Shown piece after piece: positions 29,223 through 37,335 of a stretch of 64,000 nt of DNA. Source of the stretch: JAPPFW01 sp965200835. GTDB lineage: Bacteria; Actinomycetota; Acidimicrobiia; Spongiisociales; Spongiisociaceae. A program made the position numbers and the translations under genes. Each line of letters opens with the position of its first letter. Position 1 is the first letter of the stretch. The notes beneath the pieces were generated by a model, which was not told the DNA's origin, did no database searches, and was given only the letters and a program-made list of their open reading frames with translations. Location: assembly GCA_965200835.1 (NCBI GenBank), contig OZ241390.1, positions 2,480,001 to 2,544,000 of the forward strand. Direction: 5' to 3'.

Positions 29223-30214
29223 GCCATCTCCGCTTCCTCAAGAAGAAGGCGAAGGTAAGCGGGGGACTGGCTGGCTTTGCCGACGCTGAGGTGCTGAAGG
29301 CGATCCAACGCCGCAAGGGCGGGTCCGCGGGCGACCGCTCCGTCAAGGAGGCCGAGCTCGAGGAACTGCTGGCCGCGCCGGAAGGATTCGGCGACCGGGG
29401 ACAGGTCGATCCGAACTTCCACGCCCGGCGCCTGCCACAGAGTGCCTGGAGATCCCCGCGGTCGAAGCTGAGCGGTGGAGTAGAGGGAGTGATCCACCTC
29501 CACCGGTTGCGCGAGGTGCTGGCCCTGATCGGATTCACCCGCTTCGAGGCCGTTATCCGTGACATCCACGGCGAGTACGACACCGATGTCGAGCGGGCCG
29601 GCATCGCCCTCGATCCCAGCTGGTTTCCGGCGATCGAGAACCGTGACGAAGGCCTGTTCGCCTACCTGAGACCGGAGGAGGTCGACAGGTGGTTACGGAG
29701 ACGACCCGCGCAAACCCGGATAGACGACCTTCGCAACCGGCACGAGACCGGCCAGCAAGGCCGTAAGCATCCCTGGCCCTTCCCCGGAGGCCCCTACATC
29801 CTGTTGCACACGCTCGCACACCTGCTCATCCAGTGGCTGGCCATGCGTTGCGGCTACCCGGCCAGCTCCATCCGCGAGCGGATCTATGTGGAAGGTCAGC
29901 GCTATGGCCTGCTCCTCTACACCGGATCTCCCGACGCCGAAGGGACCCTGGGCGGCCTCGTCCAGCAAGCCCGCCACTTCGAGGACCATCTGGCCTATGC
30001 GCTTCGGGTGGGCGAGCTTTGCTCCAACGACCCGATCTGTGCCCAGCACGGAGCTGGCACCGCCCTCGAGGAGGGTCACCTGCACGGTGCCGCCTGCCAT
30101 GCTTGCACGCTGATAGCCGAGACCACCTGCGAGATGCGCAACGACTACCTCGACCGGGCGCTGGTAGTCCCGACCCTCGGCTCGGACGGTGCCGCCTTCT
30201 TTCCGTCCCCCTGA
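28973..30214 (+). pseudogene. drmB: DISARM DrmB (DUF1998), N-terminal part deleted
   Basis: C-terminal about 410 residues of DrmB in a frame different from drmA. Homology starts abruptly near RRLYEATELSDWPLG and includes LGRRPWLGRGTDEDC, IRTASNAYFPQVV and the DUF1998 end: HTLAHLLIQW, CSNDPIC, GAACHACTLIAETTCE, with all expected cysteines. A complete DrmB is about 600 residues, so roughly 200 N-terminal residues are missing. The drmA end and drmB middle are joined at about 28970. The nearest ATG/GTG/TTG-type start is about 29090. No drmC (phospholipase-D type) gene follows. Confidence 0.82.
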
Positions 30215-30264
30215 TCACGGTCAGCCAACCACCTACCGACTGTCCGGAGCCCCATTTCCTCTCT

Positions 30265-31191
30265 TCAGGGGATCATCAGCCTCAACCGGGGGCGGCCACC
30301 TAACCGGATGATTCTGACCGCTGCCTCCAGCCGGGAGTCCCCGCCGCCCTCGATCACCCCTTTGGTGGGCGGGACGTCGCCATAGTCACGCCCGATCGCC
30401 ACCGACAAGTACAGATCGTCCGCCACCGTCCGGTTGGTGGGATCCACCCCTATCCATCCGACCCCGGGGAGGAGGCACTCTGCCCAGGCGTGGGTAGCTG
30501 CTCCCGAAACTGTTCTCGTCCCGTCCGAGTCCCCGCTCAACACATACAGGTACCCCGAGACGTACCTGGTGGGGATTCCCCATGAGCGTGTGATGGCTGC
30601 CAGCACGTGGGCGTAGTCCTGGCAAACTCCGTGACCGGTCTCGAGGATGTGGTCGATCGAGGAGTTCACCGAGGTGACCCCTGGCATGTAGGTGAAGATG
30701 TCGTTCAGGGCGATCGACAGCGCCAGGACGTCGGCCAGAGGATCGCTGCCAGGTGCCACTCCCAGCTCCCTGACGAAGCTATCCAGGGCGGGCGACGGCC
30801 GAGCCAAGGCACTCGGTCGGGTCAAGTCCCACCACTCAGGGCTGTTACCCCAGGCTCGGATCTCCTCCCAGGCACCGTCAGGGAGTCGATCCGGTAGCGC
30901 AGGGGGCGACTCGACCTCCATGACCGAGGTCGACACCACCTGCAGATGGTCGTGATCCCGATGAAGGGTGAGCACGTGCCGGTGGTTGCCGAAAAGGTCG
31001 GTACTGGTGGTGAGCTGCCCGGTGGGCGTGCTGGTCAGAGAGAACTCGAGCACCCGCTGGCGAGCGCGCTCGAGGGGCTGGAGGCACAGCGACATGGTGC
31101 ATCGCCGGACCGGCGAGCTGTATGCGAACTCCGAAACATGCTCGATCCGGAAGCGGGATGGGATTCGACCGCCGGCGCGGCGACCGCTCAT
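30265..31191 (-). CDS. Transglutaminase-like cysteine protease family protein
   Basis: Protein of 308 residues with an N-terminal beta-rich domain (FRIEHVSEFAYSSPVRRC) and a transglutaminase-like catalytic core. The triad is visible as Cys in GHGVCQDYAHV, His in ATHAWAECLLP and Asp in VDPTN. ATG 31191 overlaps the stop of the upstream alpha-E gene (ATGA). It is third in an operon with an ATP-grasp and an alpha-E protein, a conserved trio whose substrate is unknown; peptide ligation and trimming is the usual inference. Confidence 0.9.
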   Translation of the reverse strand: MSGRRAGGRIPSRFRIEHVSEFAYSSPVRRCTMSLCLQPLERARQRVLEFSLTSTPTGQLTTSTDLFGNHRHVLTLHRDHDHLQVVSTSVMEVESPPALPDRLPDGAWEEIRAWGNSPEWWDLTRPSALARPSPALDSFVRELGVAPGSDPLADVLALSIALNDIFTYMPGVTSVNSSIDHILETGHGVCQDYAHVLAAITRSWGIPTRYVSGYLYVLSGDSDGTRTVSGAATHAWAECLLPGVGWIGVDPTNRTVADDLYLSVAIGRDYGDVPPTKGVIEGGGDSRLEAAVRIIRLGGRPRLRLMIP

Positions 31192-32177
31192 TGGGCGAAG
31201 CTGCGGGTGGGGCCAAGGCGGGGCGGCGTGATCTCGTAGTCGAAGTAGGTGGCCACGATGAGCCCATGGAGATCTCGGCAAGCGGTTCGGATCTCGTGGA
31301 GCAATGCGTCCCGGCCCGTCCCACCGGGCCACTCGTTCTCGACCAGCTGGCGGATGTATCTGGCTTTGCGCATCGCCCATTCCGTGGATCCGGCATCCGG
31401 ACCGGACCCCACCGCCCGTAGTTCCTGGCAGAGGGCCGAGACCGACAGGGTCAGCGAATCGGGCAGATGCGGGCTGGTGACCAGGAGATCGATTATCCGA
31501 TCGGGCTCCATAGCGGCGCTGGAAGCTCGGTAGTAGGCCTCGAAGGCGTAGTAGTGGTTGAGCAGGCTGGTCCAGTAAGCATCAGCGGGGACCTCGAACA
31601 ACCGGACCGCCGCTAGCTGGGCGATCAGCAGGGAGGAGGAGAGCTGGGCCCGCTCCAGGCAGGTACCCAGCCACAGGAAGTGCCAGGCTTCATCACGGTA
31701 GAGGGTGGAGGTGGTCACCCCCCGGAAGGTGTCGATCTCAGTGGCTATCCCGGCATAGAAGTTCTCCGGGGAGCTCAACCAGATGTCCTGGATAGCGAGG
31801 TCTTGCAGGCGCAGATGGGAGCGGTTCAGGCTAGTCCACATCTCAGCCGAGATGTGGTGACGCATCTGGCGGGCGTTCTCCCGCCCCTGGGTGAAACATG
31901 TATGGATCGAATCCGGGTTGGAGGGCTCGAAGGTGAGGTCGTCGGCCAGGGTATAGGAGTCGGCCAGCGTGTAGAGGTCGTCGGCGTGGAGCTCGAGGGC
32001 GCCGGGCTGTGGCTGCCGCTGCAGGGCGCCGTAAATCCGGTGCCAGCCGAAGTAGATGTCCCGGGTCGGGCTGTCCACCAGGGCTTCGACCTGCTGTTTC
32101 AGCAGGCGGGAAAGGTGGCCGGCCCTCTCCAGGTATCGGCCCATCCAATAGAGACCGGCGGCGCTCCGTGCCAGCAT
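31188..32177 (-). CDS. Alpha-E domain (DUF403) protein
   Basis: Helical protein of 329 residues, opening MLARSAAGLYWMGRYLERAG, the typical alpha-E start, and containing many Glu-rich helices to the end. The molecular role is not established. It is always near circularly permuted ATP-grasp proteins and transglutaminases. An ATG at 32177 and a TTG at 32183 are both possible; GGAGGA lies just before them inside the end of the ATP-grasp gene. The gene is tightly coupled on both sides. Confidence 0.9.
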   Translation of the reverse strand: MLARSAAGLYWMGRYLERAGHLSRLLKQQVEALVDSPTRDIYFGWHRIYGALQRQPQPGALELHADDLYTLADSYTLADDLTFEPSNPDSIHTCFTQGRENARQMRHHISAEMWTSLNRSHLRLQDLAIQDIWLSSPENFYAGIATEIDTFRGVTTSTLYRDEAWHFLWLGTCLERAQLSSSLLIAQLAAVRLFEVPADAYWTSLLNHYYAFEAYYRASSAAMEPDRIIDLLVTSPHLPDSLTLSVSALCQELRAVGSGPDAGSTEWAMRKARYIRQLVENEWPGGTGRDALLHEIRTACRDLHGLIVATYFDYEITPPRLGPTRSFAQ

Positions 32178-32183
32178 GGCCAA

Positions 32184-33617
32184 TCAGTCCTCCAGAACCC
32201 AGAAATCCTTGCCGCCTCCGCCCTGGCTGGAGTTCACCACCAGGCTTCCCCGGCGGAGGGCGATTCGGCAGAAGGCGCCCGGCACGATCCTGGTCTGCTT
32301 ACCCGACAGGATTAAGGGTCGCAGGTCGACGTGCCGGGCCTCGATACGACCGTCGATCAGGCAGGGTGCTCGGGATAGGGCCAGGGTGGGCTGGGAGATG
32401 TAGTCGGCCGGGTCGGCCCTGAGCAGTGCGGCGAACTCGTTGCGCTCGGCAGGCGTGGCATGAGGGCCCACCAGCATTCCATAGCCTCCCGATTCGCCCA
32501 CCCGCTTCACCACCAGCTCATCCAAGTGGTCGAGGGTGTATTCCAGGTCCTTAGGACGGCGGCAGAGGTAGGTCTCGACGTTGGATAGCAGCGGTTCGGC
32601 ACCCAGGTAATAGCGGATCATGTCCGGCACGTAGGCGTAGACGCTCTTGTCGTCCGCTACTCCGGTTCCGGGAGCGTTGATGATCGACACGTTCCCGAGG
32701 CGAGCGGCGTGCAGCAGACCCGGCACTCCCAGCAGCGAATCGGGCCGGAAGACCAGCGGATCGAGATAGTCGTCGTCCACCCGCCGGTATATCACGTCCA
32801 CCCGCTTCAGGCCGGAGGTGGTTCGCTTGTAAACATGACCGCCTTCGACCAAAAGGTCACGGCCCTCCACCAGGTCGGCCCCGATCTGCCTCGCCAGGAA
32901 CATGTGCTCGTAGAAGGCCGAGTTGAAGATGCCCGGGGTGAGCAGCACCATGGTGGGATCGGACACCCCCTCCGGAGCTAGCTCCCGCAGAGTCTCGGCC
33001 AGCAACAGGCCATAGTTCTCGATGTCCCTGACCCCGGTCCGCCGGTAGAGGAGCCGCATGGCGGATTTGGTGGCTTTTCGCATGGCCAGCATGTAGGAAA
33101 CCCCGGACGGGACTCGCAGGTTGTCCTCCAGCACGTGGAACCCGTGTTGGGTGCGAACCAGGTCGGTACTGCAGATGCCCACCCAAGTTCCTCCGGGCGT
33201 CTGGAATCCGCGCATCTCCGGGCGGTACTGCGGGCAGTCCAGCACTACGCCCGCCGGTATCACCCCATCGGTGATGATCCGCATCTCACCGTAGATATCC
33301 TCGAGAAACCGATTGAGCGCTGCCAAGCGCTGTTCGAGACCGGCCGTCAGACCACTCCATTCGGTGGCGGACATAACCCGCGGTATGCAGTCGATCGGGA
33401 TGATCCGCTCTTCCGCCTCATCGTCTCCGTATACCGTGAAAGTTATCCCTTCGTTGGTGAAGGATCGGGTGATCCACTCCCCGATTGCGCTCAGGTCGGT
33501 AGGTGAGAACTGTTCCAGCGTGTCATGGAGTTCGTGGCAGTGGGGGTGGGGGGATCCCTCCTCTGCGAAGAGCTCGTCGAACACGTCCGTGGCCAGCTCG
33601 TACGCGTCGAAGTTCAT
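32184..33617 (-). CDS. Circularly permuted ATP-grasp protein (DUF404/DUF407 type)
   Basis: Protein of 477 residues. Family features are YGDDEAEERIIPIDCIPRV, FLEDIYGE, VLEDNLRVPSGVSY, INAPGTGVADDKSVY and VVKRVGESGGYGM, which form the ATP and metal sites. This family is predicted to ligate amino acids or peptides using ATP. It heads the operon with alpha-E and transglutaminase genes. It starts at ATG 33617. The 180 bases upstream (33618-33798) hold no gene I can support. Confidence 0.92.
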   Translation of the reverse strand: MNFDAYELATDVFDELFAEEGSPHPHCHELHDTLEQFSPTDLSAIGEWITRSFTNEGITFTVYGDDEAEERIIPIDCIPRVMSATEWSGLTAGLEQRLAALNRFLEDIYGEMRIITDGVIPAGVVLDCPQYRPEMRGFQTPGGTWVGICSTDLVRTQHGFHVLEDNLRVPSGVSYMLAMRKATKSAMRLLYRRTGVRDIENYGLLLAETLRELAPEGVSDPTMVLLTPGIFNSAFYEHMFLARQIGADLVEGRDLLVEGGHVYKRTTSGLKRVDVIYRRVDDDYLDPLVFRPDSLLGVPGLLHAARLGNVSIINAPGTGVADDKSVYAYVPDMIRYYLGAEPLLSNVETYLCRRPKDLEYTLDHLDELVVKRVGESGGYGMLVGPHATPAERNEFAALLRADPADYISQPTLALSRAPCLIDGRIEARHVDLRPLILSGKQTRIVPGAFCRIALRRGSLVVNSSQGGGGKDFWVLED

Positions 33618-33798
33618 CCCCGGGAACTCCGTGTCTCTGTCATGCGATTGGTTCGAGCGGCCATGAAGCGCGGTCTCTCCGGTCAGTTGCGGCTATCGAA
33701 CGGCGGGATGCGGTAATCGGCCTCCCAGCGGACACGATGCCCGACCGGATAATAACGCAGGCACCTGCCGCCGGGGGATAGCGGCAAGTTCTCGGTTG

Positions 33799-34308
33799 CT
33801 ACTTGCGCCCGGATCGCGAGGGATGGGTTGGCGGAGCCGGTTCGGGGATGAGGAGCAATGGGACCTTCGCCTCGGCCGTGACCTTCATCGAGATGCTGGT
33901 CCAGGACGTTCCGGCGAACAGGCGGCGGGTAGTGCCGAGCACGACCAGGTCGGCCGCCATCTCCTCGGCGGTCCGGATGATGGCATCCGCTACTTCGTCA
34001 GCCTCTACGAACTTGGTCCGCGGTTCCAGATGGCGAGTCCTCAGGGCCGCTACCACCGGAGCCACCATCTTGGACCCTCGCTCGTGGACATAGCGCTCGG
34101 CCGGGGTCTGGCCGGGCGGTCCACTGAGCTCGTCGGGGGACGGATTGAATGGTCCCCGATCGTCGGCGGCCAGCTCTTCTAGGAAGTCGTTGGGTGTCTG
34201 GACCACGTTCATCACGGTCACGCTGCCGGAGTCACCGATGAGGGCTTCCACCAGGTCAGCTGCCGGTTCCGGCGGGAGCACTCCTGCGGTGGTCACCAGG
34301 ATTCGCAT
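33799..34308 (-). CDS. Universal stress protein (UspA) family
   Basis: Single Usp domain of 169 residues. It begins MRILVTTAGV and ends with a nucleotide-loop segment GTTRRLFAGTSWTSISMKV followed by VPLLLIP, the expected alpha/beta end. The loop differs from the usual GxxGxxG pattern, so ATP binding is uncertain. A TAGATT box sits six bases before the ATG with no Shine-Dalgarno, consistent with a leaderless transcript. Confidence 0.8.
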   Translation of the reverse strand: MRILVTTAGVLPPEPAADLVEALIGDSGSVTVMNVVQTPNDFLEELAADDRGPFNPSPDELSGPPGQTPAERYVHERGSKMVAPVVAALRTRHLEPRTKFVEADEVADAIIRTAEEMAADLVVLGTTRRLFAGTSWTSISMKVTAEAKVPLLLIPEPAPPTHPSRSGRK

Positions 34309-34314
34309 ACTCTG

Positions 34315-34320
34315 AATCTA
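34315..34320 (-). promoter_or_regulatory. Probable -10 box of a leaderless transcript (Usp gene)
   Basis: On the minus strand TAGATT is followed by six bases and then the ATG of the stress-protein gene. This spacing would place the transcription start at or near the start codon. No clear -35 is seen. Confidence 0.45.
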
Positions 34321-34474
34321 CGCATCTATTCCCGGCGCTGCACCGGTGGTAGCCCTTGGGAAAGAGCATCGATTCCACCGGATCGGCGCCGGGTTTGGAC
34401 ACCACACTGGCCGGGTTAGCCTCCCCTTAGCCGACTTGGTCGTATGTCCCCAGATCGGTTTGTGAGGAGGAGAG

Positions 34475-34981
34475 ATGCCCGAACCGGCGCTTATCAATCG
34501 GGTTACCTGGTTGATCCCCAATGCTCTGGCCCTGGTGGGGTCGAGAGCGGGCGACGAGTGGAACGGTATGACCACCTCGTGGATCACCCAGCTTTCCATG
34601 GAACCGGTGATCATCGGCATCGGAGTGGACAACCAGGCGGTCACCCATCGGCTCATCAGCCGGAGCCGTGCCTACAGCATCAACCTATGGTCGCCCGACG
34701 ACACCAGGGTGTTCGTCAAGTTCTCCAAACCGGCCATCAAGCAAGGCATGACCCTGAACCGCCGCCCGATCCGGGAAGGCGTCACCGGAGTCCCCATCTT
34801 CGAGGAGGCGATCGCCTGGATGGAGTGCGAGGTACGCAGATCCATCAACTTCGGTACCCACACACTCTTCGCGGGCGAGCTAGTAGCAGCCGGTGTGGCC
34901 GACCAGGTGGGTCGAGCCGCCTGGATGGGCGACACCCGAATGAAGTACGGAGGCGTCCCCCGCGGCGGTCATCGACGCTAG
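34475..34981 (+). CDS. Flavin reductase-like domain protein
   Basis: Protein of 168 residues with the FMN-binding split-barrel pattern: NALALVGSRAGDEWNGMTTS, followed by VIIGIGVDNQAVTHRLI and a C-terminal segment with HTLFAGELVAAG. Such proteins bind FMN and serve as NAD(P)H:flavin reductases or stand-alone oxidoreductases. A GAGGAGG precedes the ATG by about seven bases. No partner monooxygenase is adjacent, so the substrate is unknown. Confidence 0.82.
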   Translation: MPEPALINRVTWLIPNALALVGSRAGDEWNGMTTSWITQLSMEPVIIGIGVDNQAVTHRLISRSRAYSINLWSPDDTRVFVKFSKPAIKQGMTLNRRPIREGVTGVPIFEEAIAWMECEVRRSINFGTHTLFAGELVAAGVADQVGRAAWMGDTRMKYGGVPRGGHRR

Positions 34982-35111
34982 GCGATGGCAGAGCTCGATC
35001 TGCTGTCACACCCCTGAACTAAAGTCACCTACGAGACTCGACGACTCCCAAAGGTAGCCAGTCCCTGGGACGCCGTGTGTTCGAGACATCCAGACGTGGA
35101 GGAGGTGTCCC

Positions 35112-35189
35112 ATGACCCTCGACCTGGGGGCGTTACGGTCAGACAGGGCCTTGCTCGTGGCGCCCTGCGAGCCGCTTACACCCATATGA
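35112..35189 (+). CDS. Possible small ORF (25 codons) upstream of the SDR gene
   Basis: Short frame MTLDLGALRSDRALLVAPCE (first 20 residues) preceded by GGAGGAGGTGTCCC, one of the strongest ribosome sites in the window. It lies in the 285-base gap between the flavin reductase and SDR genes. Another frame across the same bases reaches 62 codons but lacks such a site. It could be a leader peptide or a decayed gene start; no homology is recognised. Confidence 0.3.
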   Translation: MTLDLGALRSDRALLVAPCEPLTPI

Positions 35190-35266
35190 ACGGTCCCAAC
35201 ATGTGGCGTCTCCGGCAGCAGCTACAAGAGGTCGCGCTAGAGCCGAGCGGTGATGCCCCGTAGGGG

Positions 35267-36037
35267 ATGATGGACGTACGGATGGATGGCAGGGTGGCGG
35301 TGATCACCGGTGCTTCTCGGGGGATCGGGGAGACGGTCGCCGGAGCTTTTCTGGCGGCTGGGGCTCGGGGGGTGGTGATCACCAGCCGCAAGCGGGAGAA
35401 CGTGGAGGAGGCGGCCGGCCGGCTGGGCGAGCCGGAACGGGTGGCGGCTGTAGTGGCGAGAGCCGACACCCAAGCCGGGGCCGAACGGGCCATCGACACC
35501 GCAATGGAGCGGTTCGGGGCGTGTGATGTGCTGGTCAACAACGCCGGCACCAATCCGGGATACGGGCCGCTCATGGACGTCGAGATGGGTGCCCTCGACC
35601 GGACCTGGGCGGTGAACCTGCGCGGCCCGCTGCTCTACACACGGGTGGCCTGGGACCGCTGGATGCGAGATCACGGAGGGGTGGTGTGCAACAACGCCTC
35701 GGTGGGGGGCAGGCTTCCGGGCCAAGGGATGGGCGCATACAACATCTCCAAGGCCGGGCTCATCTACATGACCCGGCATCTGGCTTTCGAGCTCGCTCCC
35801 CAGGTGCGGGTGGTGGGGGTGGCGCCGGGAGTGGTGCGAACCCGCCTGTCGCATCTGCTGTGGAAGGACGAGCAGGCGGCCTCCTCCTTGCACCCACTGG
35901 GGCGGATCGGAGAGCCTATGGATGTGGCCTCGGCTGTCCTATTCCTCTGTTCGGATCAGGCATCCTGGATCACCGGAGTCACCCTGGATGTCGACGGCGG
36001 GGTGGCCAACGCTTCTTCGTACGTCAGTTCCCGGTAG
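35267..36037 (+). CDS. Short-chain dehydrogenase/reductase (SDR)
   Basis: Classical SDR of 256 residues: cofactor loop TGASRGIG near residue 15, VLVNNAGTNPG, Ser in NNASVGG, and the YNISK Tyr/Lys pair. The C-terminal DVDGG motif is typical of FabG-like enzymes. The Rossmann loop favours NADP(H). Three in-frame ATGs lie close together (35267, 35270, 35282); I report the first. The substrate is unknown and no pathway genes adjoin. Confidence 0.88.
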   Translation: MMDVRMDGRVAVITGASRGIGETVAGAFLAAGARGVVITSRKRENVEEAAGRLGEPERVAAVVARADTQAGAERAIDTAMERFGACDVLVNNAGTNPGYGPLMDVEMGALDRTWAVNLRGPLLYTRVAWDRWMRDHGGVVCNNASVGGRLPGQGMGAYNISKAGLIYMTRHLAFELAPQVRVVGVAPGVVRTRLSHLLWKDEQAASSLHPLGRIGEPMDVASAVLFLCSDQASWITGVTLDVDGGVANASSYVSSR

Positions 36038-36115
36038 GTTCCGGGCCCCGAAAACTGCAGGGTACGGTTTGGCAACCACCTACGATTCCGATACACCCAA
36101 GACGAAGGGAGTGGC

Positions 36116-36427
36116 ATGCCACCTCCGCACCTGACCCCTGAACAACGGGCCCGAGCACTGGAGAAGGCGGCTCTGGCCCGCCGCAGGAGGGCGGAGGTCA
36201 AGCAGCGGCTGAAGAGCGGCTCACTGTCCTTCTCCGGATTGCTGGATGAGGCGGATTCGGATCCGCTGGTAGCGGGCATCAAGGCCACCGCCGTGATCTC
36301 GTCCATGCCGAAGATGGGGAAGATCAAGGCCAAACGGCTGATGGAGAGGCTCGAGATCAAGGAGAGCCGGCGGATCCGGGGTCTCGGTGGGCGGCAGCGG
36401 GCCGCGCTCCTCGAAGAGTTCGGCTGA
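36116..36427 (+). CDS. mihF: Actinobacterial integration host factor (mIHF)
   Basis: Nucleoid-associated protein of 103 residues, matching the actinobacterial mIHF family rather than the HU-like IHF of proteobacteria. It opens MPPPHLTPEQRARALEKA and carries the helix-two-turn-helix region MPKMGKIKAKRLMERL before LGGRQRAALLEEF. GAAGGGAG lies before the ATG. The mihF-gmk-rpoZ order is characteristic of Actinomycetota, which supports the taxonomic placement. Confidence 0.93.
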   Translation: MPPPHLTPEQRARALEKAALARRRRAEVKQRLKSGSLSFSGLLDEADSDPLVAGIKATAVISSMPKMGKIKAKRLMERLEIKESRRIRGLGGRQRAALLEEFG

Positions 36428-36447
36428 TCGCACCCGAAGCCTCGCAC

Positions 36448-37044
36448 GTGGGAACCAAGGGTCGGCTGGTCATCGTCTCCGGTCCGTCGGGGGTGGGGAA
36501 GAACACCATCGTCCGGGCTCTGGCGGCTCATCGCTCCTTCCACTTCTCGGTTTCGGCCACTACCAGGCCGGCCCGCCCCGCCGAGACCGAGGGCGTCGAC
36601 TACCACTTCGTCGACGCCAGCCGGTTCGAGGCGATGATCCAGGAAGGGGAGCTGCTCGAGTGGGCGGAGTTCGCCGGACATCGCTACGGGACACCCTTTC
36701 ACCAGGTGTTGAAACCCATCGAAGCGGGCGAGGACGTGGTACTGGACGTCGAAGTGAGCGGGGCTCTCCAGGTGATGGATGGCTACCCCGAGGCGGTCTC
36801 CATCTTCATGATGCCCCCGTCTCTCGCCGAACTCGAGGCACGCATGAGGGGTCGCCGGGACATGTCCGAGCAACAGATCGCCACCCGACTGGCGATCGCG
36901 CGAGACCAGATGCCGGTGGGCCGCGCCCGGTTCCGCCACGTAGTGGTAAATGAGGACTTAGATGAAACAGTGGCGGCTATCATGGAAATACTCGGGCGGC
37001 CTCCAGTTGACCCTCCCGACGTTGCCGAGCCATCAGAAGGGTGA
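36448..37044 (+). CDS. gmk: Guanylate kinase
   Basis: GMP kinase of 198 residues. The P-loop reads GPSGVGKNT, with Asn where most homologues have Ser or Gly. SATTRPARPAETEGVDYHFV binds GMP, and LDVEVSGALQV is the usual strand with a changed loop. It starts with GTG and has no clear Shine-Dalgarno. It sits between mihF and rpoZ, in the standard order. Confidence 0.92.
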   Translation: MGTKGRLVIVSGPSGVGKNTIVRALAAHRSFHFSVSATTRPARPAETEGVDYHFVDASRFEAMIQEGELLEWAEFAGHRYGTPFHQVLKPIEAGEDVVLDVEVSGALQVMDGYPEAVSIFMMPPSLAELEARMRGRRDMSEQQIATRLAIARDQMPVGRARFRHVVVNEDLDETVAAIMEILGRPPVDPPDVAEPSEG

Positions 37045-37050
37045 TGCAAG

Positions 37051-37335
37051 ATGATCGAGCCAGCGGTAGAGGATGTCATAGAAAAGGCAGGCGGGCGTTT
37101 CAACCTGGTCGTTCTGGCGTCGCGCCGGGCCAGGCAGATCAACAATTACTACAGCCAGCTGGGCGGCGGGATCGGGCAATACATCCCTCCCCAGATCCAC
37201 TCGCTGAGCCACAAGCCGCTATCGATCGCGCTAGAGGAGATAGCGGCCGGCAGGCTGGTGGTGGGCACCGAGGAGGACTCCGCTCCCGAGCCGGAGATCG
37301 ACTTGTTGGACTTCGATGGGATCGGAGACGTCTAA
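37051..37335 (+). CDS. rpoZ: RNA polymerase subunit omega
   Basis: Omega subunit of 94 residues that helps fold and assemble beta-prime. NLVVLASRRARQINNYYSQL is the conserved core, followed by the actinobacterial insert and ALEEIAAGRLVV, with an acidic tail. GAAGGGTGATG precedes the ATG. Its last 20 bases overlap the coaBC start. Confidence 0.93.
   Translation: MIEPAVEDVIEKAGGRFNLVVLASRRARQINNYYSQLGGGIGQYIPPQIHSLSHKPLSIALEEIAAGRLVVGTEEDSAPEPEIDLLDFDGIGDV

Noticed and set aside
33618..33798. GGTTCGAG motif considered as a tRNA T-loop
   Set aside because: No matching acceptor or anticodon stems around it. I found no tRNA or rRNA gene in the window.
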